In this document: positions 43,637-53,155 of the stretch, piece after piece | How positions within the stretch are numbered: the stretch's first letter is position 1 | Layout of the letters: each line of letters begins with the position of its first letter | Source of the DNA: G965267335 sp965267335 | GTDB taxonomy: Bacteria > Bacteroidota > Bacteroidia > Cytophagales > JAAEPT01 | Assembly: GCA_965267335.1 (NCBI GenBank) | Contig: OZ253953.1 | Span: 1,674,001 to 1,738,000 of the forward strand | Direction of reading: 5' to 3' | DNA: 64,000 nucleotides | Made by a program: the position numbers and the translations under genes | The notes under the pieces: model-generated | What the model saw: only the letters and a program-made list of their open reading frames with translations | Database searches by the model: none | Told to the model about the DNA's origin: nothing

Positions 43637-44536
43637 GTGAACTGGGACATCTATATTAAGCAATTCAAGGACTACTTAAGACTTGAGCGATCGCTATCGC
43701 CAAACTCCGTAGATGCCTACCTACAGGATGTTGTAAAGCTAAGACAGTTCCTTGATTTCTCCAATTCAAATAAATCACCACTGGAAGTAAATCTGGATGA
43801 TCTTGAATTACTCATGGGATATTTACACGAACTTCAAATGTCTCCATATTCTCAGGCTCGAACGGTTTCAGGTATCAAGGCTTTTTACAGGTTTCTTCTC
43901 ACGGAAGAATATATCAATGACGACCCAAGCCAATTACTTGAAGCTCCCAAGTTGGGAAGAAAACTCCCGGATACGCTGTCTGTTGAAGAAATAGATGAAC
44001 TATTTGCGGCCGTAGACTTGAGTACTCCTGAGGGGGCACGCAACCGGGCAATGCTGGAAACCTTGTACTCATCGGGACTGCGCGTAACAGAACTGGTAGA
44101 ATTAAGAATAAGCAATGTATTTCGGGAGAATGGCTTTTTGAAAATTCTGGGAAAAGGAAATAAAGAGCGGTTAGTACCTATTGGCTCGGAGGCACTGAAG
44201 TTTATGTCGATTTATGTAGACGAGATTAGGGTGCATATTGATGTTAAGGAAGGAAATGAGAATTTTGTTTTCCTGAATCGAAGAGGAGCAAAGTTGACTC
44301 GAGTAATGATTTTTACAATTATTAAAAACCTAGCCAAACAGATTGGGTTAAATAAGAATATAAGCCCTCATACCTTTAGACATTCTTTTGCGACCCATTT
44401 GATTGAGGGAGGAGCTGATTTGAGGGCTGTTCAGGATATGCTGGGACACGAGTCAATAACAACTACTGAAATATACACACACCTGGACCGTGATTATCTC
44501 AAGAAGGTGGTTACGCAATTTCACCCCAGAAGCTAA
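43637..44536 (+). CDS. xerD: Site-specific tyrosine recombinase XerD-type
   Basis: XerD resolves chromosome dimers at dif with XerC. The 299-residue product has an N-terminal SAM-like core-binding domain (about 1-90), and the catalytic domain carries Arg in YSSGLRVTEL near 148, Lys in GKGNKERLVPI near 171, HxxR in HTFRHSFATHL near 245, His in GHESITTT and the nucleophile Tyr in TEIYTH near 280. The start is a GTG. Its 5' neighbour is aroQ and there is no sign of an integrated element, so it is the housekeeping recombinase rather than an integrase. Confidence 0.9.
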   Translation: MNWDIYIKQFKDYLRLERSLSPNSVDAYLQDVVKLRQFLDFSNSNKSPLEVNLDDLELLMGYLHELQMSPYSQARTVSGIKAFYRFLLTEEYINDDPSQLLEAPKLGRKLPDTLSVEEIDELFAAVDLSTPEGARNRAMLETLYSSGLRVTELVELRISNVFRENGFLKILGKGNKERLVPIGSEALKFMSIYVDEIRVHIDVKEGNENFVFLNRRGAKLTRVMIFTIIKNLAKQIGLNKNISPHTFRHSFATHLIEGGADLRAVQDMLGHESITTTEIYTHLDRDYLKKVVTQFHPRS

Positions 44537-44656
44537 GTCATAATAGCTGGTTTTTTTAACTAAAACATTGTAAATTATAGTAGCCGTACTCTTACTAAGG
44601 CTTGGTTTAGTTTACTAGGAATGTAAAAATCCCCTTTTTGCATAAACATTTGAGCG

Positions 44657-44944
44657 ATGAAAATTTCAACCATTTACAAGAGTTTGGTGCTTTTGCTGTA
44701 TTTATCAATCTGTAAAACATCAACAGCACAAACATATGAGGAGGGTAAGTATTATGATAAGCGTTACAATGTCTCCAGCCAATGCACAGGCTGTGAATGT
44801 AAAAGAGCTTACTGGTATCGGGGCGTAGGTGAGAAGACCGTATGCGTTTTAGCCGGAAATAAATGGGTCGAAAGAAAGGTTAATGGAACCTATTACTGGT
44901 TTAAGTGGGATATTTACAGTCGATGCAATTCTCATAAAGAGTGA
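44657..44944 (+). CDS. Small secreted Cys-containing protein
   Basis: The 95-residue product has a signal peptide (ending about TSTAQ) and a compact mature part with Cys at CTGCEC, VCV and RC, basic and aromatic residues (KRAYWYRGVG, WVERKVNGTYYWFKW). The Cys pattern suggests disulfides or metal binding. No family is recognised. It is monocistronic, convergent with the DUF389 gene. Confidence 0.5.
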   Translation: MKISTIYKSLVLLLYLSICKTSTAQTYEEGKYYDKRYNVSSQCTGCECKRAYWYRGVGEKTVCVLAGNKWVERKVNGTYYWFKWDIYSRCNSHKE

Positions 44945-44989
44945 ATGGAAACCTTATATTTCCCGAATGCTAGTACCTAATAAAACAAT

Positions 44990-46444
44990 TCAATAATAAA
45001 TCACCCGTATACTATCATTAGGAAATTTTGCCTTCAACCACCCGTTTATTTTCTCCTCATCTTCTTTCCTGTCCTGGGACTGGTTGTCATCCAGGTTCCA
45101 TCGAATAATAAACATATCGATCTCTGTAGAGCCATTTTTAAAATCGGTTACATGAGTCCTCGAACATGAAAACTCACTGATTCCGGGAAACAGGGCAGCT
45201 ATTTCTTTTTGAATTCCTTTGACCGGTAACGAATCACTGGCAATCAGGGTTAATTGGGCATTGGCTTCTGTCAAGGAGTTTATTTTTTCCTCCTGATTGC
45301 TGATAATGGCATCCTGCTTTTCCATAAGCTTTTTATATTCTTCGGCAGTATTAGCCTGAGCACGTAGTGCAACAATTTCGTTATCTTCTCTGCGCTCATC
45401 TTGCATGATGATTAATTTGGTTCCCTCGAGTCCATATTCTACTAGTTTATCAAAGCGCTGTTGCTTTTCACGAGCTGTCAACGGTTCACCAAAGCGAAGA
45501 ATAACGGTTATTTGTGGTAAAGTGTCGTTGTATTCAATTAATGGAGCGTCAAAAACGGTGTTTCGATCCTGAAAAGTGAATTCATTTTGTACAAATTCCT
45601 GCGCTCGTATTCTAAAGTGGTCCTGTTTTACGACCTTATAAAATAACCATCCGCTGGGTAGTACAAGCACGAGTGTCAGAATCCACATAGTCACCTTCAA
45701 GTACTTGTCATACTTAGCTTTTGCAAAGTGCATGACAGGAAATCTCAGATAACGAACTACAATGAGTGTTACCGCTGCGATCAGAACTGAGTTGAGTAGA
45801 AAAAGATAAAATGCTCCTGCAAAGAAATCCCATCGTTGTGTTGCCAATCCATAACCAGCTGTACACAATGGAGGCATTAGTGCTGTCGCAATGGCTACTC
45901 CAGGGAGAACATTACTCTTTTCCCCACGACTATTGGCGATAATTCCTGCCAGTCCACCAAATACTGCCACCACAACATCAAGGAAGTGAGGGCTGGTGCG
46001 CCTAACCAATTCTTCACTGGGTTCTTTAATGGGGCTGATAAGGAAGTACAAATAACTTGTGGCCAAGGAGATGGCAACTGCAATTCCAAGATTCTTTAGG
46101 CTCGACCAAATCAGTCTCATATCATTGGTGCCCATGCCTAATCCGGTTCCCAGAATAGGTCCCATGAGTGGTGAGACTAGCATAGCTCCAATAACAACCG
46201 GTATGGAATTTACATTAAGTCCAACAGAGGCGATGACTATTGAACAGCCAAGAATCCAGGCGTTTGTACCGCTAAAGTTAGAATCTTTACGGATGCAGGT
46301 TTCAGTGGTCTCGTAATCTGTGCTTGACCTCAGGTCAAAAAGAGTTCTAAAAAACCTGATAAGACTTTGAAAAAACTCTGCCCCCTCTTTACTGACAGCC
46401 TGTTTTGATCCTTCCAGCTCTTCTTCTGGATCCTTTTCTTTCAT
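44990..46444 (-). CDS. DUF389 family membrane protein
   Basis: A DUF389 (TIGR00341-like) membrane protein of unknown function. About eight hydrophobic segments lie between residues 45 and 255, including the family-typical SIVIASVGLNVNSIPVVIGAMLVSPLMGPILGTG and LPGVAIATALMPPLCTAGYG (several small residues and conserved Pro). A soluble C-terminal domain of about 220 residues with a coiled-coil stretch (EEYKKLMEKQDAIISNQEE) follows. It is in the same orientation as the small protein gene 47 bp upstream, so an operon is possible. Confidence 0.82.
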   Translation of the reverse strand: MKEKDPEEELEGSKQAVSKEGAEFFQSLIRFFRTLFDLRSSTDYETTETCIRKDSNFSGTNAWILGCSIVIASVGLNVNSIPVVIGAMLVSPLMGPILGTGLGMGTNDMRLIWSSLKNLGIAVAISLATSYLYFLISPIKEPSEELVRRTSPHFLDVVVAVFGGLAGIIANSRGEKSNVLPGVAIATALMPPLCTAGYGLATQRWDFFAGAFYLFLLNSVLIAAVTLIVVRYLRFPVMHFAKAKYDKYLKVTMWILTLVLVLPSGWLFYKVVKQDHFRIRAQEFVQNEFTFQDRNTVFDAPLIEYNDTLPQITVILRFGEPLTAREKQQRFDKLVEYGLEGTKLIIMQDERREDNEIVALRAQANTAEEYKKLMEKQDAIISNQEEKINSLTEANAQLTLIASDSLPVKGIQKEIAALFPGISEFSCSRTHVTDFKNGSTEIDMFIIRWNLDDNQSQDRKEDEEKINGWLKAKFPNDSIRVIYY

Positions 46445-46491
46445 GTCGTGAAATTATGAACAGGACTAAATTAATAAAAACAACGGATCAC

Positions 46492-47073
46492 TTAGTATTT
46501 CTTTGGTGTGCCTTTCAAATAAAGTTTATAATGCTCACAATCCATGTATCCATCCGGGTCGCTGAACTCACAACTTTGGTAACTATCACCACCTAAACCA
46601 CCCTTTCGGATAATGACACCTTTTCCATCACATATAGGGCAAATAAACTTTTCCCCACCTTCACAAGGATCGGGTTTTTCCGGTTGTTTGTAGATAAGTT
46701 TTGTGGTGTCACCGGTTTCCGGATTGGTAACTATTTCGGTTTGTTTTGGCTGTAATAAATTCAAATAATGAATAGCTCTTTTGTAATGCTCGCCTTGTTC
46801 GCCTCTCAGGTCGATGTACTTTTCCAGAAATGCTATACTTTTCTTGTTGTGATTGCTGAAATAAAGATTTTCACCAAAGAAAAAACAAAAGTCATCCGGG
46901 AGGACTCCGCTCGAGTTGATGGCCTCTAAATACTTTAGGTTAGCCGCATCATACAAAGAATCCTGAGTAAGGGTCTTGGCTTCTTCTAGAAGCGTCAAAG
47001 TCCTGGGATTGACCTGGGCATTGGTCATACGAACACCGAAAACGAGAATTACTATAGGCATCAACTTATTCAC
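46492..47073 (-). CDS. Hypothetical secreted protein with one CxxCxGxG-like motif
   Basis: The 193-residue product has an N-terminal signal-like segment (GVRMTNAQ cleavage region), helical repeats of TPR-like character (about 20-115), and a C-terminal zinc-binding-like motif CPICDGKGV preceded by CEGGEKFI and followed by CEFSDPDGYMDCEHY. The motif resembles half of a DnaJ zinc finger. The start is a GTG at 47071-47073; the ATG four codons on is an alternative. It diverges from dnaE. Function unknown. Confidence 0.5.
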   Translation of the reverse strand: MNKLMPIVILVFGVRMTNAQVNPRTLTLLEEAKTLTQDSLYDAANLKYLEAINSSGVLPDDFCFFFGENLYFSNHNKKSIAFLEKYIDLRGEQGEHYKRAIHYLNLLQPKQTEIVTNPETGDTTKLIYKQPEKPDPCEGGEKFICPICDGKGVIIRKGGLGGDSYQSCEFSDPDGYMDCEHYKLYLKGTPKKY

Positions 47074-47119
47074 GGGAACAATTTACATTTTTTCTGTGTA
47101 AGGAAGTTATCAACACTAC

Positions 47120-47150
47120 TTTAAGAGGGTGTGAAAACTTACTAAATTTG
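47120..47150 (+). promoter_or_regulatory. Candidate dnaE promoter
   Basis: TTTA (47120-47123) and TAAATTTG (47143-47150) are separated by 19 bp. The -7 box matches TAnnTTTG exactly and the -33 box has one mismatch. It lies 31 bp before the dnaE start codon. Confidence 0.5.
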
Positions 47151-47181
47151 AAAGGTTATACCTCTATATAATTCCTCTGCT

Positions 47182-50100
47182 ATGTATTTGATATTTGATA
47201 CCGAAACGACAGGTTTACCGCAAAATTATAATGCGCCTCATACGGACCTGGAGAACTGGCCCCGATTGGTGCAAATTGCCTGGCAACTTCACGATAGTAA
47301 AGGAAATCTAATTAATGCTGGGAATAGAATTGTAAAGCCCGATGGTTTTACGATTCCTTTCAACTCTGAGAAAATTCATGGTATCAGCACAGACAGGGCT
47401 CTCAAAGAGGGACATGACCTGAAAGATGTTCTGCAAGAATTCGCGGAAGATATAGAAAAGGCTGAACTCATTATTGGGCACAATATTGAATTCGATCTCA
47501 ATATTATGGGAGCCGAATTCATCCGTGGCGAGGTTGAAAGCAAAATGTTTGATACTAAGTCTTTCTGTACCAAATTAGAAACAACAGATTTTGTAGCTAT
47601 CCCCGGAGGACGAGGAGGTAAGTTTAAATGGCCCACGCTTACGGAGTTACATAATAAGTTGTTTGGTGTCGGCTTTGATGATGCGCATGATGCAGCATAT
47701 GATGTGGATGCAACCTCTCGGTGTTTCTTTGGGCTGCTTACTCAAAAAGTAGTTGAGCCACTTGGTGGTGTCGCACCAGAAGAAATTGAGTACGAGGCTC
47801 CAAAACTAGCGGAAGCTAATTTTGCCAAAAAAGAAGAGGCTACTCTCGACATCGATACTGATGTAAAAGTTGACATAGATTCGCCCTTTGTTCACCTGCA
47901 TGTCCATACACAGTTTTCTGTTTTACAAGCAACCTCTGAGATTAAAGAGTTGGTGAACAAAGCGAAGGAATTAGGTATGCCGGCTGTAGCCATGACTGAC
48001 CATGGTAATATGTTTGGTGCGTTCCAATTCGTTCGAGCAGCACTGGCGGCCGATATAAAGCCAATAGTAGGTTGTGAATTTTATGTGGCGGAGGAAAGGA
48101 AGACGCTACAGTTTACTAAAGACAACCCGGACAAAAGATTTAATCAGGTTCTAATTGCCAAGAATAAATCTGGTTATGATAACCTCTCTAAGTTAAGTTC
48201 TTTGGGCTATATCGAAGGACTTTATGGTATCTATCCGAGGGTAGATAAAGAATTAATTAAAGAGTATAGTAAAGATGTTATCGCGCTTACCGGAGGTCTG
48301 TTTGGTGAGGTCCCTTCTTTGATTCTAAATGTAGGTGAGCACCAGGCAGAAGAAGCATTCCAATGGTGGCATCAAGTATTTGGTGATGACTTTTATGTTG
48401 AACTTACCAGACATGGCTTGGAAGAGGAGCAGCGCGTAAATGAAGTACTTATTGGTTTTGCGAAAAAGTATGGAGTCAAAGTGATTGCTGCCAATGACGT
48501 CTACTATGTAGATAAGAAAGATGCTGAGGCTCATGATGTTTTACTCTGTGTCAAAGATGGTGAAGTAAAAAGTACTCCAAAAGGTAGGGGGAGGGGCTTC
48601 CGCTTTGGGATGGCTAATGAAGAGTATTACCTCAAATCTCAGGAGGAAATGAAACAACTTTTTGCCGATGTCCCAGAGGCAATAGAAAACATTAATGAGG
48701 TCCTTGGGAAGATTGAAACTTACAAACTTGAACGGGAGGTCCTACTGCCAAAGTTTGATATACCGGAAGAATTTGTTGACCCTGAAGATGATAAGGATGG
48801 AGGGAAAAGAGGTGAAAATGCCTATTTGAGACATTTGACCTATGAAGGGGCAAAAGCGAGGTACAGCGAAATTACGGATGAGATTCGTGAGCGCCTCGAC
48901 TTCGAATTAGCTACGATCGAGAATACAGGTTATCCCGGATACTTCTTGATCGTACAAGACTTTACTTCAAAGGCACGTGAGATGGGGGTGTCCGTAGGAC
49001 CGGGCAGGGGATCAGCTGCTGGATCAGCAGTTGCTTACTGCATTGGGATCACCAATGTGGATCCGATTGCTTATGATTTACTATTTGAGAGATTCCTCAA
49101 CCCTGATCGTATATCCCTTCCTGATATTGATATTGACTTTGATGACGAAGGACGAGGGAAAGTGATTGAGTATGTAGTGAATAAATATGGATTCAATCAA
49201 GTCGCTCAAATTATTACCTATGGCACAATGGCAGCAAAGTCTTCAATTCGTGATTGTGCAAGGGTATTAGAACTGCCACTACCTGAAGCCAATGCACTTG
49301 CGAAGTTAGTGCCGGAGCGGCCTGGAATATCTCTGGCTAAGGCTTTCGATGAGGTGAAAGAATTGGAGGAAATCAAAAAAGGCCAGGACCTCCACGCCAT
49401 CACATTGCAACAAGCAACAGTACTTGAGGGGTCAGTAAGAAATACCGGTACTCATGCATGTGGGGTTATTATTTCTCCGGATGATCTTACCAAGTTTATT
49501 CCGGTAGCAACATCGAAGGATGCTGATTTGTTGATCACACAGTTTGATAACTCTGTCGTTGAAGATGCTGGTATGCTAAAAATGGATTTTCTGGGACTTA
49601 AGACCCTATCCATTATCAATACAGCCAGAAAAATCATTAAGAAAAGGCACAACGTGGACATCGACCCGGATCAAATACCATTGGACGATGAAAAGACTTA
49701 TGCCCTTTATCAAAGAGGGGAGACCAACGGAACATTCCAGTTTGAGTCTCCGGGAATGCAAAAGCACCTCAAGGCATTGAAACCTGACCGGTTTGAGGAC
49801 CTAATAGCAATGAATGCTTTATATCGTCCCGGACCTATGGAGTACATCCCGAATTTCATTGACCGTAAGCATGGTCGAGAGGAGATCGTCTATGACATCG
49901 ATGCGATGGAGGAGTACCTGAAGGAAACCTACGGTATCACGGTGTATCAAGAGCAGGTCATGTTGTTGTCACAAAGTCTTGCCGGGTTTACCAAAGGTGA
50001 AGCGGATATGCTTCGTAAGGGGATGGGTAAGAAGAAGAAAGATATCATCGATGCCCTTAAGCCTAAGTTTCTTGACGGTTGTGAAGAAAGAGGGCACGAC

Positions 50101-51387
50101 AGAAAGGTGGCGGAGAAAGTATGGTCCGATTGGGAGGCATTTGCAGCTTATGCATTTAACAAGTCACATAGTACCTGCTATTCTGTGGTAGCCTATCACA
50201 CTGCCTATCTCAAAGCCAATTATCCGGCCGAATACATGGCTGCTGTATTGACACACAATATGAACAATATAGAGAAAGTGACCTTCTTCATGGAGGAGTG
50301 TCGCAATCTTAATATTACAGTGCTTGGTCCTGATGTAAATGAATCAGGTACACACTTTGAGGTAAATGATGATGGTGAAATTCGTTTCGGCCTTGGTGCC
50401 ATCAAGGGTTCTGGTGAAGCGGCTGTTGAAGCAATCATTGAAGAGAGAGAGAAGAATGGCCCCTATCCGGATGTTTGGGAATTTGGCAAAAGAGTAAACC
50501 TGAAAGCAGTGAACAAAAAGACAATGGAGTGTCTTGCCATGTCAGGTGCTTTCGACTGCTTTGACCAATACCACAGAAAGCAGTATTTGTACGCTCCAGA
50601 AGGCGACCAAACGCTGATAGAGAAAGTTGTAAAGTACGCAAATAGACTAACGGCTGAAGAAGAAAGTAGTCAGGCTTCATTGTTTGGTGGGGATTCAGCT
50701 GTAAGTGTCCCTGTACCAAACGTCCCTAATCAGGAGCCTTTTACTGAGATTGAGAAGTTGAATATAGAGAGAGATGTTGTGGGGCTTTATATTTCCGGGC
50801 ATCCCCTTGACCAATTCAAATTGGAGATAGAAAATTTCTGCACCTGTACTTTAGACAAGGTAGATACCTATCGAAATCAGCAGATAAGCGTAGCGGGTAT
50901 TATTACCAAATTTCTTGAGCGCACAACAAAAACCGGAAAACCATTTGGACTTTTTAGTATCGAGGATTTTAGTGGCGGACAGGATTTGGCTATGTTCGGA
51001 GAGGAGTATTTGAAGTTTCGTCATCTTTTGACTCCGGGAGGGTTTATTTATTTGAAAGGGAAGGTCGAGGAACGCTATAATCAACCCGGTCTTTGGGAAT
51101 TAAGACCGAATCATATTGAGCTGCTTAGTGAAATACGGGATAAGCTTTGTAAGGGCATCAGTCTGAATGTCGATTTACATAGTCTGAACGAAACGGTGAT
51201 CCAACAACTGGAGGAACTCTTCAATGCCAATCAGGGTGATGGTACTGTAAAAGTTAAGCTCTATGACTCAGTTGAAAATATGCAAGTGGAGACCATATCC
51301 AGAAAGATTCGATTGAATCCATCAAATGAACTTTTTGATGAGTTGAGTGCTATCGATGGTGTGAGTTTTAAAGTTTTATCACGATAA
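47182..51387 (+). CDS. dnaE: DNA polymerase III alpha subunit with fused N-terminal proofreading exonuclease
   Basis: The replicative polymerase alpha subunit, 1401 residues. Residues about 1-185 form a DnaQ-type 3'-5' exonuclease with FDTETTG (Asp6/Glu8), IGHNIEFDL and HDAAYDVDAT, so epsilon is built in. A PHP domain follows (about 237-430; HLHVHTQFS, MTDHGN). The C-family polymerase core has GPGRGSAAGSAVAYC (about 605) and the catalytic PDIDIDF near 648, with fingers and thumb after that. A QASLF-type beta-clamp binding motif lies near 1165 and an OB-fold near 1235. Separate DnaQ-less DnaE forms are usual in other phyla; the fusion is characteristic of many Bacteroidota. A small membrane gene starts 2 bp after the stop. 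Confidence 0.93.
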   Translation: MYLIFDTETTGLPQNYNAPHTDLENWPRLVQIAWQLHDSKGNLINAGNRIVKPDGFTIPFNSEKIHGISTDRALKEGHDLKDVLQEFAEDIEKAELIIGHNIEFDLNIMGAEFIRGEVESKMFDTKSFCTKLETTDFVAIPGGRGGKFKWPTLTELHNKLFGVGFDDAHDAAYDVDATSRCFFGLLTQKVVEPLGGVAPEEIEYEAPKLAEANFAKKEEATLDIDTDVKVDIDSPFVHLHVHTQFSVLQATSEIKELVNKAKELGMPAVAMTDHGNMFGAFQFVRAALAADIKPIVGCEFYVAEERKTLQFTKDNPDKRFNQVLIAKNKSGYDNLSKLSSLGYIEGLYGIYPRVDKELIKEYSKDVIALTGGLFGEVPSLILNVGEHQAEEAFQWWHQVFGDDFYVELTRHGLEEEQRVNEVLIGFAKKYGVKVIAANDVYYVDKKDAEAHDVLLCVKDGEVKSTPKGRGRGFRFGMANEEYYLKSQEEMKQLFADVPEAIENINEVLGKIETYKLEREVLLPKFDIPEEFVDPEDDKDGGKRGENAYLRHLTYEGAKARYSEITDEIRERLDFELATIENTGYPGYFLIVQDFTSKAREMGVSVGPGRGSAAGSAVAYCIGITNVDPIAYDLLFERFLNPDRISLPDIDIDFDDEGRGKVIEYVVNKYGFNQVAQIITYGTMAAKSSIRDCARVLELPLPEANALAKLVPERPGISLAKAFDEVKELEEIKKGQDLHAITLQQATVLEGSVRNTGTHACGVIISPDDLTKFIPVATSKDADLLITQFDNSVVEDAGMLKMDFLGLKTLSIINTARKIIKKRHNVDIDPDQIPLDDEKTYALYQRGETNGTFQFESPGMQKHLKALKPDRFEDLIAMNALYRPGPMEYIPNFIDRKHGREEIVYDIDAMEEYLKETYGITVYQEQVMLLSQSLAGFTKGEADMLRKGMGKKKKDIIDALKPKFLDGCEERGHDRKVAEKVWSDWEAFAAYAFNKSHSTCYSVVAYHTAYLKANYPAEYMAAVLTHNMNNIEKVTFFMEECRNLNITVLGPDVNESGTHFEVNDDGEIRFGLGAIKGSGEAAVEAIIEEREKNGPYPDVWEFGKRVNLKAVNKKTMECLAMSGAFDCFDQYHRKQYLYAPEGDQTLIEKVVKYANRLTAEEESSQASLFGGDSAVSVPVPNVPNQEPFTEIEKLNIERDVVGLYISGHPLDQFKLEIENFCTCTLDKVDTYRNQQISVAGIITKFLERTTKTGKPFGLFSIEDFSGGQDLAMFGEEYLKFRHLLTPGGFIYLKGKVEERYNQPGLWELRPNHIELLSEIRDKLCKGISLNVDLHSLNETVIQQLEELFNANQGDGTVKVKLYDSVENMQVETISRKIRLNPSNELFDELSAIDGVSFKVLSR

Positions 51388-51389
51388 CC

Positions 51390-51734
51390 ATGTTTGTCAA
51401 TAAGCCTGGGGCATTAGTCGGTCTGCTTGTGCTAGCCGCTGTAATTGGCTTTCGGATGTATATGAGATACAACCGCAAACCATATAACGATACCTATTAC
51501 GATGACAAGAGGGAAAAGCTCCTGGCCGCGGCCTATGTCATTAAAATTGATACGCTTGATTATGGGAGAGAACTAACCGTTCAATATATAATTGAGAGCG
51601 ATACCTTTACAGAATCCAGAGTGTTTAAACAGGATACCTTCAGGATAGGAAGTGCATTTTTGGTCTCAAAAAGAGGAAATAATACAACGGTTAGGTGGGG
51701 TGTTCCGGTAAAGGTCGAGACAGTGGAGGATTAG
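51390..51734 (+). CDS. Small hypothetical single-pass membrane protein
   Basis: The 114-residue product has one N-terminal membrane helix (about 8-24) and a soluble part with YDDKREKLLAAAYVIKIDTLDYG and several predicted strands. It starts 2 bp after dnaE and probably reads through from it. No family is recognised. Confidence 0.55.
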   Translation: MFVNKPGALVGLLVLAAVIGFRMYMRYNRKPYNDTYYDDKREKLLAAAYVIKIDTLDYGRELTVQYIIESDTFTESRVFKQDTFRIGSAFLVSKRGNNTTVRWGVPVKVETVED

Positions 51735-51744
51735 AATTTCATCA

Positions 51745-51888
51745 TCAAGAATGTCCATTCTCAGGGGGCTCCTTTTTTGGTGGGACTATAGTCACATTGT
51801 TGAGCATATTTCCAATTCTGATTAGTTTGATCAGTTTCTCAAAACGCTCTTCGTAGATGTTGGGTTTGCCTTTGAGTGTGATACTCAT
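51745..51888 (-). CDS. Candidate 47-residue small protein
   Basis: An ATG at the complement of 51886-51888 opens a frame of 47 codons (MSITLKGKPNIYEERFEKL..., ending PPKKEPPENGHS). It has a helical middle with basic and hydrophobic residues and no signal peptide. No Shine-Dalgarno is seen, which is common here. Codon use looks plausible, but no homologue is recognised; it may be a chance ORF. Confidence 0.3.
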   Translation of the reverse strand: MSITLKGKPNIYEERFEKLIKLIRIGNMLNNVTIVPPKKEPPENGHS

Positions 51889-51964
51889 ACTGAAATATAC
51901 TTAATTCAATTAAAAGTAGTTCGGTAGAATTCTAAAGTTTAAACCATTAAATTTTAAATTCAAA

Positions 51965-52012
51965 AGGAGGTATATACCAATGAATGAAACGGAAATCGGA
52001 ATTAATATTTAG
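51965..52012 (+). other. Strong Shine-Dalgarno and 10-codon mini-ORF
   Basis: AAGGAGG at 51964-51970 is followed 9 nt later by ATG at 51980 and an ORF of ten codons (MNETEIGINI) that stops at 52012, 31 bp before the start of the next gene. A near-perfect SD is unusual in Bacteroidota, where ribosomes rely little on SD pairing. It could be a leader peptide or a chance match. Confidence 0.3.
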
Positions 52013-52043
52013 ACTTTATCATATAAAATTTAATCTTTAATGC

Positions 52044-52484
52044 ATGAATGAATCCCAACCAGTCAGTGGAATAAAGAAACTAGTTTTTGTCATTATTGCA
52101 GGAATTCTGGCAGTTCATGCCGCTACGCTATTTTGGGGGTTGATGACCCATTGGACAAAAGTCAATCTTGTTTTTCTGGATCTTATAGTCGGCATAACGG
52201 TTGGGTTGTTTGTTCGAATGGCTGCAACAAGCCCCAAGCCAAAATATGCCATTGTAGCGGTTTTGATCTCACTGTGGGGGTCGTTTCTCGGCTATATGTT
52301 CAATACCATTATTTTCGCGGCAGATTATATGCATCATGGATATTGGTACACGTTTAAAGTAATTGGCTTTAGCCATACCTTAGATATAATGGTTCACCAG
52401 ATTAGTATCCTGGACGTAATATTTATTGTCGCATCAGCTGTTTGTGCTGCGGTACTGGCCGTTGTTAAAAAGACATCCAAATGA
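52044..52484 (+). CDS. Hypothetical four-helix membrane protein
   Basis: The 146-residue product has four hydrophobic segments (about 10-32, 40-60, 66-88 and 117-140) and a His-containing loop (DYMHHGYWYTFKV). No catalytic motif is visible. Its stop overlaps the DUF3109 gene by 4 bp (ATGA), so translation is coupled. Function unknown. Confidence 0.6.
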   Translation: MNESQPVSGIKKLVFVIIAGILAVHAATLFWGLMTHWTKVNLVFLDLIVGITVGLFVRMAATSPKPKYAIVAVLISLWGSFLGYMFNTIIFAADYMHHGYWYTFKVIGFSHTLDIMVHQISILDVIFIVASAVCAAVLAVVKKTSK

Positions 52485-53047
52485 TAGAGGTAGGCAAAGT
52501 TCTGGTAAGTGATGATGTGATCAGCAAACGTTTCGTTTGTGACCTGAGCAAGTGTAAGGGAGCTTGTTGCGTGGAAGGGGACCTTGGGGCTCCGGTAGAT
52601 GAGGATGAAATTGAAAAATTAGAGGATGTATATGATGAGGTAGCACCGTATCTAACCGAAGAAGGACGTAAGGTCGTTGAGAAAGAAGGTGTGGTAGTCA
52701 ATGATTGGGAAGGAGAGTTTTCTACACCGACTATCAACGGAAGGGAATGTGTATACGCGATTTATGATAATGAAGGGATTCTGAAATGCGGAATTGAACA
52801 GGCCTATCTTGATGGAAAGATTAACTGGCGTAAACCTATAAGTTGTTACCTATATCCGATAAGAATCACTAAACTACAGAACGTTGATGCATTGAATTAC
52901 GATGTTTGGAGCATATGTGCCCCTGCTTGTGATTTGGGTGAGTCACTAAAAGTAGAAGTGTACAAATTTTTGAAAGAGCCACTTATCAAGAAGTATGGTG
53001 AAGAGTGGTATCGGGAGTTGGAATTGAAAATTGAAAGTAATGAGTAA
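52481..53047 (+). CDS. DUF3109 family Cys-rich protein
   Basis: The 188-residue product matches DUF3109: an N-terminal FVCDLSKCKGACCVEGDLGAPV, then a Cys at RECVYAI, CGIEQAY, PISCYLYPIRI and ICAPACDLGE. The conserved Cys set suggests a metal or iron-sulfur site, as in the related YkgJ-type proteins. It overlaps the upstream membrane gene by 4 bp. Function is not established. Confidence 0.82.
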   Translation: MIEVGKVLVSDDVISKRFVCDLSKCKGACCVEGDLGAPVDEDEIEKLEDVYDEVAPYLTEEGRKVVEKEGVVVNDWEGEFSTPTINGRECVYAIYDNEGILKCGIEQAYLDGKINWRKPISCYLYPIRITKLQNVDALNYDVWSICAPACDLGESLKVEVYKFLKEPLIKKYGEEWYRELELKIESNE

Positions 53048-53155
53048 AGTCTTATTATACCTCTTATTTAATTTGGAACACTATTTGTGGTTTCTATCAT
53101 AAATTGTAAAAACACCGTCTTTTACTTAATTTGTAACATCACATCTTATACTATC

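Noticed and set aside
43637..44536. XerD-type gene as an integrase of a mobile element
   Set aside because: Neighbours are housekeeping genes, no att-like direct repeats or cargo genes were seen, and the divergent aroQ pairing is common.
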